In this document: piece by piece, positions 11,295-20,268 of the stretch | Numbering within the stretch: position 1 is the stretch's first letter | Layout of the letters: each line of letters starts with the position of its first letter | Origin: Pantoea brenneri | GTDB taxonomy: Bacteria > Pseudomonadota > Gammaproteobacteria > Enterobacterales > Enterobacteriaceae | DNA: 64,000 nucleotides | Direction: 5' to 3' | Assembly: GCA_002095305.1 (NCBI GenBank) | Contig: MIEI01000014.1 | Span: 1 to 64,000 of the forward strand | The notes under the pieces: generated by a model | What the model was told of the DNA's origin: nothing | Database searches by the model: none | The model's input: only the letters and a program-made list of their open reading frames with translations | Made by a program: the position numbers and the translations under genes

Positions 11295-11429
11295 ATGTTA
11301 AAGAAAAGTATTGTCACTTTCTTCTCTGTACTGGTGCTCTCTTCACTGCTGACGGCTTGTAATACCACACGTGGCGTGGGCGAAGACGTAGAAGCGGGTG
11401 GTCAGGCGATTCAAAACAGCACGAAGTAA
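11295..11429 (+). CDS. ecnB: EcnB, entericidin B lipoprotein
   Basis: This is a 44-residue lipoprotein beginning [12 protein letters not shown] with a lipobox SLLTAC and a mature part containing [17 protein letters not shown]. It is the entericidin B member of the pair; in E. coli it is induced in stationary phase through RpoS and can act as a bacteriolytic peptide. AAAGGA lies eight bases before the ATG. The longer upstream frame is not homologous. The sugE gene found next to it in E. coli is absent here. Confidence 0.9.
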   Translation: MLKKSIVTFFSVLVLSSLLTACNTTRGVGEDVEAGGQAIQNSTK

Positions 11430-11441
11430 CCCGTTATTCCA

Positions 11442-11475
11442 ACCGGTACGAAACCTTTTTCGTACCGGCTGTTCG
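11442..11475 (+). terminator. intrinsic terminator after ecnB
   Basis: CCGGTACGAA pairs perfectly with TTCGTACCGG. The stem is long, with only a weak T tract after it on the plus strand. It lies between the convergent genes ecnB and blc and may serve both. Confidence 0.65.
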
Positions 11476-11483
11476 CTTCCGCA

Positions 11484-12008
11484 CTATTTCTGTTTTACCC
11501 AGATTAACTCGTCAACCGGGAAGCCATCCCGACGCGCCTGATCGACCAGCTTCTCTTTCACGCCCGGCTCCAGCTGCGGAGTGCGCGACAGAATCCACAG
11601 ATAGTGGCGATTCGGTCCACATACCAGCGCATAGCGGTAGTCCGGATCGAGAGCAATCACGTTATAGCCGCCGTAGAAGGGGCCGAAGAAGGAGACTTTC
11701 AACGCCGCACGCTGCGGGTCGCCGGTAAAGTAGGCCTTGCCGATGCTCTCCTGCCAGCGCTGTTTCTTCACGTTGTAGCCACGATTGATCACTTTCAGGC
11801 CGCCATCTTCACGCGGGCTATAGTTCGCCGTCACCTGTTCAAGGCCGCGTTCGAAAGGGTGATTCAGGCGGGCAATCTCATACCACTGACCGAGATAGCG
11901 CTGGCTGTCAAAGTTTTCGATTACGGTGACGTTCTTTGGCGGCGTGGTGCTACAGGCGACGGAGAGAAAAGCGCTCAGGCTGGCAACAACAGTTTTCCAT
12001 GGAGACAT
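11484..12008 (-). CDS. blc: Blc, outer-membrane lipocalin lipoprotein
   Basis: This is a 174-residue bacterial lipocalin. The signal peptide ends in a lipobox with Cys19 (SVACS). The lipocalin motif G-x-W appears as YLGQWYEIARL, and the second conserved region YALVCGPNRHYLWILSRTP follows. In E. coli, Blc is anchored in the outer membrane, binds lysophospholipids and is expressed in stationary phase. It is convergent with ecnB. Function here is inferred from the family. Confidence 0.93.
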   Translation of the reverse strand: MSPWKTVVASLSAFLSVACSTTPPKNVTVIENFDSQRYLGQWYEIARLNHPFERGLEQVTANYSPREDGGLKVINRGYNVKKQRWQESIGKAYFTGDPQRAALKVSFFGPFYGGYNVIALDPDYRYALVCGPNRHYLWILSRTPQLEPGVKEKLVDQARRDGFPVDELIWVKQK

Positions 12009-12143
12009 AGTGGGATTCCTTTGTGATTTAACTGCTTAAGTATAGAAGCCGAAACGCTGTTTTTGGCAGCGCGGGCGCGAGATTGTTTGCCGCAGGCATT
12101 GCAGGTAGACTTCCACCCCTTATTTGTATCAGGAGTCATCACC

Positions 12144-13121
12144 ATGAGCGAAACGGCAAGCTGGCAACCAAGCGCATCCATCGCCAATTTGTTAAAACGC
12201 GCGGCGATTTTAGCCGAAGTGCGTCGTTTCTTTGCCGATCGTGGCGTACTGGAAGTCGATACGCCAGCGATGAGTCAGGCGACCATCACCGATATTCATC
12301 TGGTGCCGTTCCAGACGCGGTTTGTCGGGCCGGGTGCCGCACAAGGGCGCGATCTCTGGCTGATGACCAGCCCGGAATACCACATGAAACGCCTGCTGGC
12401 CGCCGGCAGCGGGCCGATTTACCAGATGGCGCGCAGCTTCCGCAATGAAGAAGCGGGGCGTCACCATAACCCGGAATTTACCATGCTGGAGTGGTACCGG
12501 CCGCACTACGACATGTATCGTCTGATGAACGAAGTCGACGATCTGATGCAGCAGGTGCTGGAGTGCGACAGCGCAGAATCACTCTCTTATCAGCAGGCGT
12601 TTATTCGTCATCTGGAGATTGATCCGCTGTCGGCAGACAAGGCCCAGCTGCGTGAAGCGGCGGAAAAGCTGGGTGAAGGCGAACTGGCGCGGGCGGAAGA
12701 GGATCGCGATACCCTGCTGATGCTGCTGTTTATGCTGGGCGTGGAACCGAAGATTGGTCAGGATAAGCCTTGCTTCGTTTATCACTTCCCGGCCAGCCAG
12801 GCGGCGCTGGCGGAGATCAGCACCGAGGATCACCGTGTGGCAGAACGTTTCGAGGTCTACTACAAGGGCATCGAACTGGCGAACGGTTTCCGTGAGCTGA
12901 CTGACAGCCGCGAACAGCGTCAGCGCTTCGAGCAGGATAACCGTCGGCGCGCGGCGCGCGGCCTGCCACAGCATCCGATTGATACCAACCTGCTGGATGC
13001 ACTGGCGCACGGTATGCCAGCCTGTTCCGGGGTGGCGCTGGGTGTAGATCGGTTGATTATGCTGGCGCTGAAAGCGGAATCACTGAGTGAAGTGATCGCC
13101 TTCCCGGTCGATCGCTGTTAA
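12144..13121 (+). CDS. epmA: EpmA, EF-P (R)-beta-lysine ligase
   Basis: EpmA (also known as PoxA, GenX or YjeA) is a truncated class II lysyl-tRNA synthetase paralogue that joins (R)-beta-lysine to Lys34 of EF-P. The 325-residue length equals E. coli EpmA, with class II motifs seen in [19 protein letters not shown] (motif 2) and [14 protein letters not shown] (motif 3). There is no tRNA-anticodon domain. I took the ATG at 12144 ([13 protein letters not shown]). The frame extends 27 codons upstream without homology. In E. coli the gene lies beside the frd operon, so its place before degS marks a synteny change. Confidence 0.96.
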   Translation: MSETASWQPSASIANLLKRAAILAEVRRFFADRGVLEVDTPAMSQATITDIHLVPFQTRFVGPGAAQGRDLWLMTSPEYHMKRLLAAGSGPIYQMARSFRNEEAGRHHNPEFTMLEWYRPHYDMYRLMNEVDDLMQQVLECDSAESLSYQQAFIRHLEIDPLSADKAQLREAAEKLGEGELARAEEDRDTLLMLLFMLGVEPKIGQDKPCFVYHFPASQAALAEISTEDHRVAERFEVYYKGIELANGFRELTDSREQRQRFEQDNRRRAARGLPQHPIDTNLLDALAHGMPACSGVALGVDRLIMLALKAESLSEVIAFPVDRC

Positions 13122-13147
13122 CCATCTGGCGGGAAAACGGTGGAAAG

Positions 13148-13250
13148 GGCAGGGATGGCCCAGCCGATCGCAAAGGAGACCTATTTCCCTGTAGGTCGGC
13201 CTCGCCTTCCTGGCTCGGACGCTTTGCTCTTCAGCTGGGCCAGCCCTGCC
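13148..13250. repeat. imperfect palindromic element between epmA and degS
   Basis: A 17-base arm GGCAGGGATGGCCCAGC (13148-13164) pairs with GCTGGGCCAGCCCTGCC (13234-13250) with one mismatch. The 69-base loop contains a second pairing (GCAAAG with CTTTGC) and a hairpin GACCTA/TAGGTC. The structure looks like a dispersed intergenic repeat or MITE-like element rather than a plain terminator, as there is no T run. It sits at the junction of two blocks that are far apart in E. coli. I know no name for it. Confidence 0.6.
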
Positions 13251-13291
13251 TGTCAGGCTAAATCATGGCGGCTGGTATGCCGCGTGCTGTG

Positions 13292-14353
13292 CTACTGGCT
13301 ACTGTCCGGAAATTCCTGAATCGTTACCGGCAGCGTCAGCTTCTGATCATTTCGCAGTACCCGCACATCAATCACTGAACCCGGGCGAATCTCAGCCACC
13401 TGGTCCATCGTTTCCTGGGCGGACACTGCGGGCTTGCCGTTGACGCTCAGCAACACATCATTGGCCTGAATACCGGCTTTATCGGCCGGACCGTCCGGGG
13501 TCACCACGCTAACGATAATGCCCTGAACCCGATCCAGATTGCTGCCCTGACCGTGCAGCGGCGGCAGTTCGCGGCCGGTAATGCCGATGTAGCCGCGAAT
13601 CACCCGGCCATCACGAATCAGCTTATCCATAATTTTTGAGGCCAGCGCGGTCGGAATAGCGAATCCAATGCCTTCCGGCGTTTCGCCGTCATTGCTTTTG
13701 TCGAAGGTCAGGGTGTTGATGCCCATCAATTCGCCCAGCGAGTTGATCAGCGCGCCGCCAGAGTTACCCTGGTTGATAGAGGCATCGGTTTGCAGGAAGT
13801 TCTGCCGGCCTGATGAACTTAAGCCGACCCGTCCGGTGGCGCTGATAATGCCCTGGGTAACCGTCTGGCCGAGGTTGTAGGGATTGCCGATCGCCATTAC
13901 CACATCGCCGATATGGGCCAGACGTTTAGGATTGATCGGGATTACCGGCAGGCTGGAGGCGGTAATTTTCAGCACCGCCAAATCGGTCATTGCGTCTGAA
14001 CCAACCAGCGTCGCTTCGAAGAAACGGCCATCCTGTAACGCCACAATAATCTGGTCAGCATTGTTGATGACGTGCTTATTGGTCAGGATGTAACCTTTTG
14101 CGTTCATGATCACCCCGGAACCCAGGGTAGTGATGCCACGATTGTTATTACCGTGTGCGCTACGGTTGTAGACGTTGACGACCGCAGGCACGGCGCGGCG
14201 CACCCCCTGATTAAAGCTAAAGGGTGTTTCGTCGTTACTGTCATCGTGGTTATAGAGGGCGTCGCTGCCCATACGCAGTGCAGGCAGTGCTGCGAGCAAA
14301 ATACCCGCCACAATCAGGCCCAGCACCACGGCACGCAAAAGTTTAAGAAACAT
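13292..14353 (-). CDS. degS: DegS, site-1 protease of the sigma-E response
   Basis: DegS is an inner-membrane-anchored periplasmic serine protease. Its PDZ domain senses unfolded outer-membrane protein C-termini and it then cuts RseA to release sigma-E. The 353-residue protein has one N-terminal membrane helix (about residues 5-25), the trypsin-like triad His94 (NKHVINN), Asp124 and Ser198 (GNSGGAL), and a single C-terminal PDZ domain. It lies downstream of degQ in the same direction with 89 bases between, including a hairpin at 14403-14430. Confidence 0.96.
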   Translation of the reverse strand: MFLKLLRAVVLGLIVAGILLAALPALRMGSDALYNHDDSNDETPFSFNQGVRRAVPAVVNVYNRSAHGNNNRGITTLGSGVIMNAKGYILTNKHVINNADQIIVALQDGRFFEATLVGSDAMTDLAVLKITASSLPVIPINPKRLAHIGDVVMAIGNPYNLGQTVTQGIISATGRVGLSSSGRQNFLQTDASINQGNSGGALINSLGELMGINTLTFDKSNDGETPEGIGFAIPTALASKIMDKLIRDGRVIRGYIGITGRELPPLHGQGSNLDRVQGIIVSVVTPDGPADKAGIQANDVLLSVNGKPAVSAQETMDQVAEIRPGSVIDVRVLRNDQKLTLPVTIQEFPDSSQ

Positions 14354-14442
14354 GGTGTTAAATCACGCCAGGGGAGATCGCTGGGCAGAATAGCATGAGA
14401 GCGGCGGACACACACGTGCTTGTGTCCGCCATAATGCGAGGT

Positions 14443-15816
14443 TTATCTCAACAACAGATAGATACTTTCATCACCGCGGACCACATTCAGCGCCAGTACC
14501 GGCGGTTTCCCTTCCAGCACTTTACGCATTTCAGCGATCGACTGAACGCGATTGCGGTTAACGCCAACAATCACATCATCTTTTTGCAGACCAACCTGTT
14601 CAGCTGGCGTGCCTTTCTCGATGGTGTCGACCTTAACCCCTTTGTCACCGGTTTTGGTCTGGCCATCACTCAGGGTGGCACCCTGCAGCGCAGGCGACAT
14701 CAACTGGGCACTGGCGGTGGTTTGTGCGCTTTGCTCCAGCGTAACGGTGACGGTGATCGGTTTACCTTCACGCAGCAAACCAAGTTTGACCTGCTCGCCT
14801 GGCGCGGTGGTGCCGATTTTCACCCGCAGTTCGGCAAAGCTGGTGATCGGTTTGTCATTCACTGAGGTGATGATATCGCCAGATTTCACACCCGCTTTCT
14901 GGGCTGCTGACTGCGGCAATACTTCAGAGACAAACGCGCCGCGCTGCGCATCAACGTTAAACGCTTTGGCCATGTCAGCAGTCATTTCGGTGCCTTTAAT
15001 ACCGAGCTGGCCACGCTTCACTTCACCATATTTGATCAGCTGCTGGGCAAGATTGATCGCCATGTCGCTGGGAATGGCGAAGCCGATGCCGATATTGCCG
15101 CCGCTTGAGGCCAGAATCGCGGTATTAATCCCGATCAGCTCGCCGTTGAGATTAACCAGCGCGCCGCCTGAGTTGCCGCGGTTTATCGCCGCATCGGTCT
15201 GGATAAAGTTTTCCAGCCCTTCCAGATTCAGGCCGCTACGGCCCAATGCAGAGATGATACCGGAGGTCGCAGTCTGACCCAGACCAAACGGGTTGCCGAT
15301 CGCTACCGCAAAATCGCCCACTTTTAGCTGGTCGGAATCGGCTACTTTTACCTGCGTCAGGTTTTTTGCGCCCTGGATCTGAATCAGTGCGATGTCGGTC
15401 TGCTCATCATGACCGATCAGTTTGGCTTCATATTCACTGCCGTCGCCCAACTGCACATTGATCTTATCCGCGCCGTTGACCACGTGGTTATTGGTCAGCA
15501 CGTATCCTTTGGCCGCATCAATGATTACGCCCGACCCCAGACCTTCAAACGGCTGTGGCTGATTATTGCCGCCGGGCATCTGGCCAAAGAAGCGTTTCAG
15601 CGGCTCAGGAATATCCTGCGCCTGATCGGCCGATTCGGTACCTTCAACGTGAACGCTGACCACGGCGGGCAGCACTTTCTCCAGCATTGGCGCCAGGCTT
15701 GGCAGCGGCTGGCCGGCAATTTGTGCTGGCAGCGTCGCCATCGCGTCTGGCGCGGCGGCAAGGCTCATCCCAATACTCAAGGCTAATGCGCTAAACAGTC
15801 GTGCTTGTTTTTTCAT
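14443..15816 (-). CDS. degQ: DegQ, periplasmic serine endoprotease
   Basis: This is a 457-residue HtrA-family protease and chaperone of the periplasm. An N-terminal signal peptide ends near AMA. The triad residues are His111 (NNHVVNG), Asp141 (QTDIALI) and Ser216 (GNSGGALV), followed by two PDZ domains (about residues 260-350 and 370-455). The presence of degS next to it and the short loop after the signal peptide favour DegQ over DegP. It is at its usual place between zapG and degS. Confidence 0.94.
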   Translation of the reverse strand: MKKQARLFSALALSIGMSLAAAPDAMATLPAQIAGQPLPSLAPMLEKVLPAVVSVHVEGTESADQAQDIPEPLKRFFGQMPGGNNQPQPFEGLGSGVIIDAAKGYVLTNNHVVNGADKINVQLGDGSEYEAKLIGHDEQTDIALIQIQGAKNLTQVKVADSDQLKVGDFAVAIGNPFGLGQTATSGIISALGRSGLNLEGLENFIQTDAAINRGNSGGALVNLNGELIGINTAILASSGGNIGIGFAIPSDMAINLAQQLIKYGEVKRGQLGIKGTEMTADMAKAFNVDAQRGAFVSEVLPQSAAQKAGVKSGDIITSVNDKPITSFAELRVKIGTTAPGEQVKLGLLREGKPITVTVTLEQSAQTTASAQLMSPALQGATLSDGQTKTGDKGVKVDTIEKGTPAEQVGLQKDDVIVGVNRNRVQSIAEMRKVLEGKPPVLALNVVRGDESIYLLLR

Positions 15817-15888
15817 TGCTACAACGCTCTCGCTGCAAAAAGTGGGGGGAATTACTCAGTGTGACAGTCGTTTGAGGTCAGGGTTCGC

Positions 15889-15920
15889 AAAAACCGTGGG
15901 CGCAGACGGGCTGCGCCCCA
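15889..15920 (-). terminator. intrinsic terminator after zapG
   Basis: GGGCGCAG (15899-15906) pairs with CTGCGCCC (15912-15919). Read on the minus strand, the stem is followed by ACGGTTTTT. It lies between zapG and degQ. Confidence 0.75.
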
Positions 15921-15926
15921 AAAAGA

Positions 15927-16328
15927 TTAGTCGCGGGCAGGGCGCTCGCCGCGCAGTAAACCGGATGCCCCTTCAGAGTAGTCGCGCGGCATCTGTACCG
16001 GGACCTGATCGTTATCGGCTTCAGCTTCGGTTAACTGATAAGCAAACGGGTTCTTTTCACCCGGCAGATCGGGCAGCAGGTCATTCGACCCTTTCGCCAT
16101 ATGCTGATAGAGCTGACGATAGTCACGCGCCATGTTGTCCAGCAATTCCGCGCTTTGCGCAAAGTGGTTAGTCAGTTCCTGACGGTAATCCGCCAGTTCC
16201 GCTTTCGATTTTTCCAGTTCGTACTGCATGCTGCGCTGCTCACGCAATTTCCTGTTGCCAAAACGCATGGCTACTGCGCCGACAATAATGCCTACCACTA
16301 AACCAATTAGCCCGTATTCCCAGGTCAT
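15927..16328 (-). CDS. zapG: ZapG (YhcB), inner-membrane division and envelope protein
   Basis: This is a 133-residue DUF1043 protein with one N-terminal membrane helix (YGLIGLVVGIIVGAVAMRF) and a long charged coiled coil (about residues 25-90), ending in VQMPRDYSEGASGLLRG. In E. coli YhcB/ZapG links cell division, elongation and envelope growth. The ATG at 16328 matches E. coli and has GGGAG upstream; 17 upstream codons in frame are not conserved. It is divergent from zapE, as in E. coli. Confidence 0.93.
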   Translation of the reverse strand: MTWEYGLIGLVVGIIVGAVAMRFGNRKLREQRSMQYELEKSKAELADYRQELTNHFAQSAELLDNMARDYRQLYQHMAKGSNDLLPDLPGEKNPFAYQLTEAEADNDQVPVQMPRDYSEGASGLLRGERPARD

Positions 16329-16506
16329 AATGACTCCCGTGTTATTTCCGTTGTTCCGTAGGGCATTGCACCATTCCAATAGTAGTCACTATACCCGTTA
16401 ATCTTATGGATGTGGAACTCTGGAGCGGCATGGCTTAGTGTAGAACGGCCTTTTTTTCGACAACAGCTGTATGAATCAGACAAAATTCAGGGACTCTGAG
16501 AGAACA

Positions 16507-17634
16507 ATGCAAACCTCATCTCCGCTTGCCCGCTATGAGCAGGCGCTGTCGCAGGGCGAATTCAAGCCCGATGACGTACAACGTGAAGCCATTACCCGTT
16601 TAGACGCGCTCCAGCAAGCACTGGCCGCACGTCAGCAAACTGCTGCGCCTGCGACATCTGGCCTGCTGGGTCGCCTGTCGAAACTGATCGGCAAAGAGAA
16701 AAACGAACCCCTGCCACCGCTGCGCGGTTTATATATGTGGGGCGGTGTGGGTCGCGGGAAAACCTGGGTAATGGATCTGTTTTTTCAGTCTATTCCTGGC
16801 AATCGCAAACTGCGGCTGCACTTTCATCGCTTTATGTTGCGGGTACACGAAGAGCTGACGCAACTGCAGGGACAGAGCGATCCGCTGCTGATCATCGCCG
16901 ACCGGTTTAAAGCCGAAACCGATATCCTCTGTTTCGACGAGTTTTTCGTTTCTGACATCACCGATGCGATGCTGCTTGGCACCCTGATGGAAGCGCTGTT
17001 TGAACGCGGTATCGCGCTGGTTGCCACCTCAAATATTCCGCCAGACGATCTCTATCGCAACGGGTTACAGCGTGCGCGTTTCCTGCCGGCGATTGAGCAG
17101 ATCAAAACCCACTGTGATGTGATGAACGTCGATGCCGGCATCGATTACCGGTTGCGGACGCTGACCTCGGCCCATCTGTGGAACTACCCGCTGAATGACA
17201 AGACCCACGCTGAAATGGGGCGGATGTTTCAGGCGCTGGCGGGCGGCAAACCGGAACAGGCACCGGTCCTGGAGATCAACCATCGCCAGATGCCGACGCT
17301 CGGCGTCAGTGACGGGGTACTGGCGATCAACTTCACCACGCTGTGCGGGGAAGGACGCAGCCAGCATGACTATATTGCGCTCTCGCGTCGCTTCCACAGC
17401 GTCCTGCTGCATGATGTGCCGGTGATGATTTATAAGACCGAGGATCAGGCGCGTCGTTTTCTGGCGCTGGTCGATGAATTCTACGAACGCCATGTGAAAC
17501 TGGTGGTGGCAGCGGAAACCTCGCTGACCGAGATTTATCAGGGCACGCGGCTGAAATTTGAGTATCAGCGCTGCTTATCACGTCTGCAGGAGATGCAGAG
17601 CGAGGAGTATCTGCGCCTGCCGCACCTGCCGTGA
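16507..17634 (+). CDS. zapE: ZapE, AFG1-like ATPase of cell division
   Basis: This is a 375-residue AFG1/LACE1-type P-loop ATPase. In E. coli, ZapE joins the constricted division ring and affects Z-ring stability. The Walker A motif is GGVGRGKTWVMDLFF, Walker B is DILCFDEFFVSD, and TSNIPPDDLYRNGLQRARF is strongly conserved. The ATG at 16507 (MQTSSPLARYE) fits the E. coli length; the twelve codons before it are not conserved. Its gene pair with zapG across a divergent promoter is the usual layout. Confidence 0.95.
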   Translation: MQTSSPLARYEQALSQGEFKPDDVQREAITRLDALQQALAARQQTAAPATSGLLGRLSKLIGKEKNEPLPPLRGLYMWGGVGRGKTWVMDLFFQSIPGNRKLRLHFHRFMLRVHEELTQLQGQSDPLLIIADRFKAETDILCFDEFFVSDITDAMLLGTLMEALFERGIALVATSNIPPDDLYRNGLQRARFLPAIEQIKTHCDVMNVDAGIDYRLRTLTSAHLWNYPLNDKTHAEMGRMFQALAGGKPEQAPVLEINHRQMPTLGVSDGVLAINFTTLCGEGRSQHDYIALSRRFHSVLLHDVPVMIYKTEDQARRFLALVDEFYERHVKLVVAAETSLTEIYQGTRLKFEYQRCLSRLQEMQSEEYLRLPHLP

Positions 17635-17663
17635 GAATAAAGCAGATAAATAGTGAAATAGGG

Positions 17664-17693
17664 TTCGATTTTTGTAACTGACTTCTCTATAAT
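17664..17693 (+). promoter_or_regulatory. predicted sigma-70 promoter of rplM-rpsI
   Basis: A perfect TATAAT -10 box lies at 17688-17693. The best -35 at the right distance is TTCGAT at 17664-17669, which is weak, as is common in ribosomal-protein promoters. It lies about 170 bases before rplM. Confidence 0.65.
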
Positions 17694-18698
<1,005 letters not shown>

Positions 18699-19028
18699 TT
18701 GTTGCTGCTTCGGCAGAGACAATTGGCACAAAAAACCCGCTTCGGCGGGTTTTTTGCTTTCTGCTGCACCGCCGATGCAGGCGGAAAAACGTTAACGGCG
18801 CTCCCAATTTCCCCGCAAAGATTCATTCCACGCCCACAAGCTGCCTAAAATCTGGTAAACTCTGTGTCACTTTGCGCCCGCAGGCCGGTGCGTTATGCGT
18901 CTCCCCGCCGTCGGGATATCAGTATACGACGCAGCTAACGTGGGTTGCGTGCGAGTTCTATGAGCAAGTGAGTCGCCGGATGGTTGGCTATTCGCAGTAA
19001 CTTTTTGTGAACAAACTTGGAGGTTTTC
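18699..19028. other. intergenic region rpsI to sspA
   Basis: No gene is seen. It holds the rpsI terminator at 18730-18757 and, further on, AT-rich boxes TAAAAT and TAAACT near 18847-18862 that could be the sspA -10 region. A leader of about 150 bases would precede sspA. Nothing else stands out. Confidence 0.5.
18730..18757 (+). terminator. intrinsic terminator after rpsI
   Basis: ACCCGC and GCGGGT form a stem with a TTCG loop, flanked by A and T runs. This ends the rplM-rpsI operon. Confidence 0.92.
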
Positions 19029-19670
19029 ATGGCTGTCGCTGCCAACAAACGTTCGGTAATGACGCTGTTTTCTGGTCCTACTGACATTTTCAGCCATCAG
19101 GTACGTATTGTCCTGGCGGAGAAGGGTGTCAGCGTAGAGATCGAGCAGGTCGAAATGGATAACCTGCCGCAGGATCTGATTGACCTCAACCCGTATCGCA
19201 CGGTGCCGACGCTGGTAGATCGTGAGCTGACGCTGTATGAATCACGCATCATCATGGAATATTTAGATGAGCGTTTCCCGCATCCACCGCTGATGCCGGT
19301 TTATCCGGTTGCCCGTGGTGAAAGCCGTCTGATGATGCACCGCATCGAGCAGGACTGGTACAGCCTGATGAGAACCGTTGAGAACAGCAGCGGTCAGGAA
19401 GCCGAAGCCGCACGCAAACAACTGCGTGAAGAGCTGCTGGCGATTGCGCCGCTGTTTGGTCGCACACCGTTCTTCATGAGCGAAGAATTCAGCCTGGTCG
19501 ATTGCTATCTGGCACCGCTGTTATGGCGTCTGCCGTCAATGGGCATCGATTTGATCGGCTCCGGTTCAAAAGAGCTGAAAGGCTACATGAATCGTGTCTT
19601 CGAGCGTGACTCTTTCCTCGCTTCATTAACTGAAGCTGAACGTGAAATGCGCCTGCAAGCCCGGGGCTGA
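19029..19670 (+). CDS. sspA: SspA, stringent starvation protein A
   Basis: This 213-residue GST-fold protein binds RNA polymerase and, in E. coli, lowers H-NS levels and supports acid tolerance and phage P1 late transcription. The N-terminal thioredoxin-like domain contains GPTDIFSHQVRIVLAEKG and ESRIIMEYLDERFPHPPLMP; the helical C-terminal domain follows. It lacks the usual catalytic GST residues, as known for the family. The ATG at 19029 has TTGGAGG upstream. sspB follows after three bases. Confidence 0.97.
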   Translation: MAVAANKRSVMTLFSGPTDIFSHQVRIVLAEKGVSVEIEQVEMDNLPQDLIDLNPYRTVPTLVDRELTLYESRIIMEYLDERFPHPPLMPVYPVARGESRLMMHRIEQDWYSLMRTVENSSGQEAEAARKQLREELLAIAPLFGRTPFFMSEEFSLVDCYLAPLLWRLPSMGIDLIGSGSKELKGYMNRVFERDSFLASLTEAEREMRLQARG

Positions 19671-19673
19671 TTT

Positions 19674-20159
19674 ATGGAAATGTCGCAACTTACCGCACGT
19701 CGCCCCTATCTGCTGCGCGCCTTCTATGACTGGTTGCTCGACAATCAGTTAACGCCGCACCTGGTGGTCGACATTAATCTGCCTGGTGTGCAGGTGCCGC
19801 TCGAGTATGCGCGCGATGGTCAGATTGTGTTGAACATTGCGCCGCGCGCCGTGGGCAATCTCGATCTGGCTAACGATCAGGTGTCGTTCAACGCTCGTTT
19901 CGGCGGCGTTCCGCGTCAGGTTAACGTGCCGATGGCGGCGATTCTGGCGATCTATGCGCGTGAAAATGGCGCTGGAACGATGTTCGAACCTGAGCCGGCC
20001 TACGAACTGGCCTCTCAGGAGACGTCAGACGGTCAGGAAGAGACCATGATGTCCGTGATTGATGGCGATCGTCCTGACGATGCCAGCGATGACGAGACAC
20101 CGCCTGATGACGATCCACCACCGCGTGGCGGACGCCCTTCATTGCGCGTCGTGAAATAA
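19674..20159 (+). CDS. sspB: SspB, ClpXP adaptor
   Basis: SspB delivers ssrA-tagged proteins to the ClpXP protease. The 161-residue protein has the folded tag-binding domain (about residues 1-110, with APRAVGNLDLAND and FNARFGGVPRQ), a long acidic linker, and the conserved C-terminal ClpX-binding tail RGGRPSLRVVK. It forms an operon with sspA and is followed by a terminator. Confidence 0.97.
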   Translation: MEMSQLTARRPYLLRAFYDWLLDNQLTPHLVVDINLPGVQVPLEYARDGQIVLNIAPRAVGNLDLANDQVSFNARFGGVPRQVNVPMAAILAIYARENGAGTMFEPEPAYELASQETSDGQEETMMSVIDGDRPDDASDDETPPDDDPPPRGGRPSLRVVK

Positions 20160-20165
20160 CATCCG

Positions 20166-20194
20166 ATACCCGTCCTCACGACGGGTATTTTTTT
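20166..20194 (+). terminator. intrinsic terminator after sspB
   Basis: ATACCCGTC pairs with GACGGGTAT across a short CTCAC loop, followed by a T run. It ends sspAB. Confidence 0.9.
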
Positions 20195-20211
20195 GCCGGT
20201 TGTTAAGGGCA

Positions 20212-20243
20212 ATAAAAAATCCGGCTGCCTGCGCAAGCCGGAT
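20212..20243 (-). terminator. intrinsic terminator after the diflavin reductase gene
   Basis: ATCCGGCT and AGCCGGAT form the stem; on the minus strand it is followed by TTTTTTATTG. It ends the glutamate synthase / reductase transcription unit. Confidence 0.88.
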
Positions 20244-20268
20244 GTGTTGTTACGTTGACGCGCGCGAA

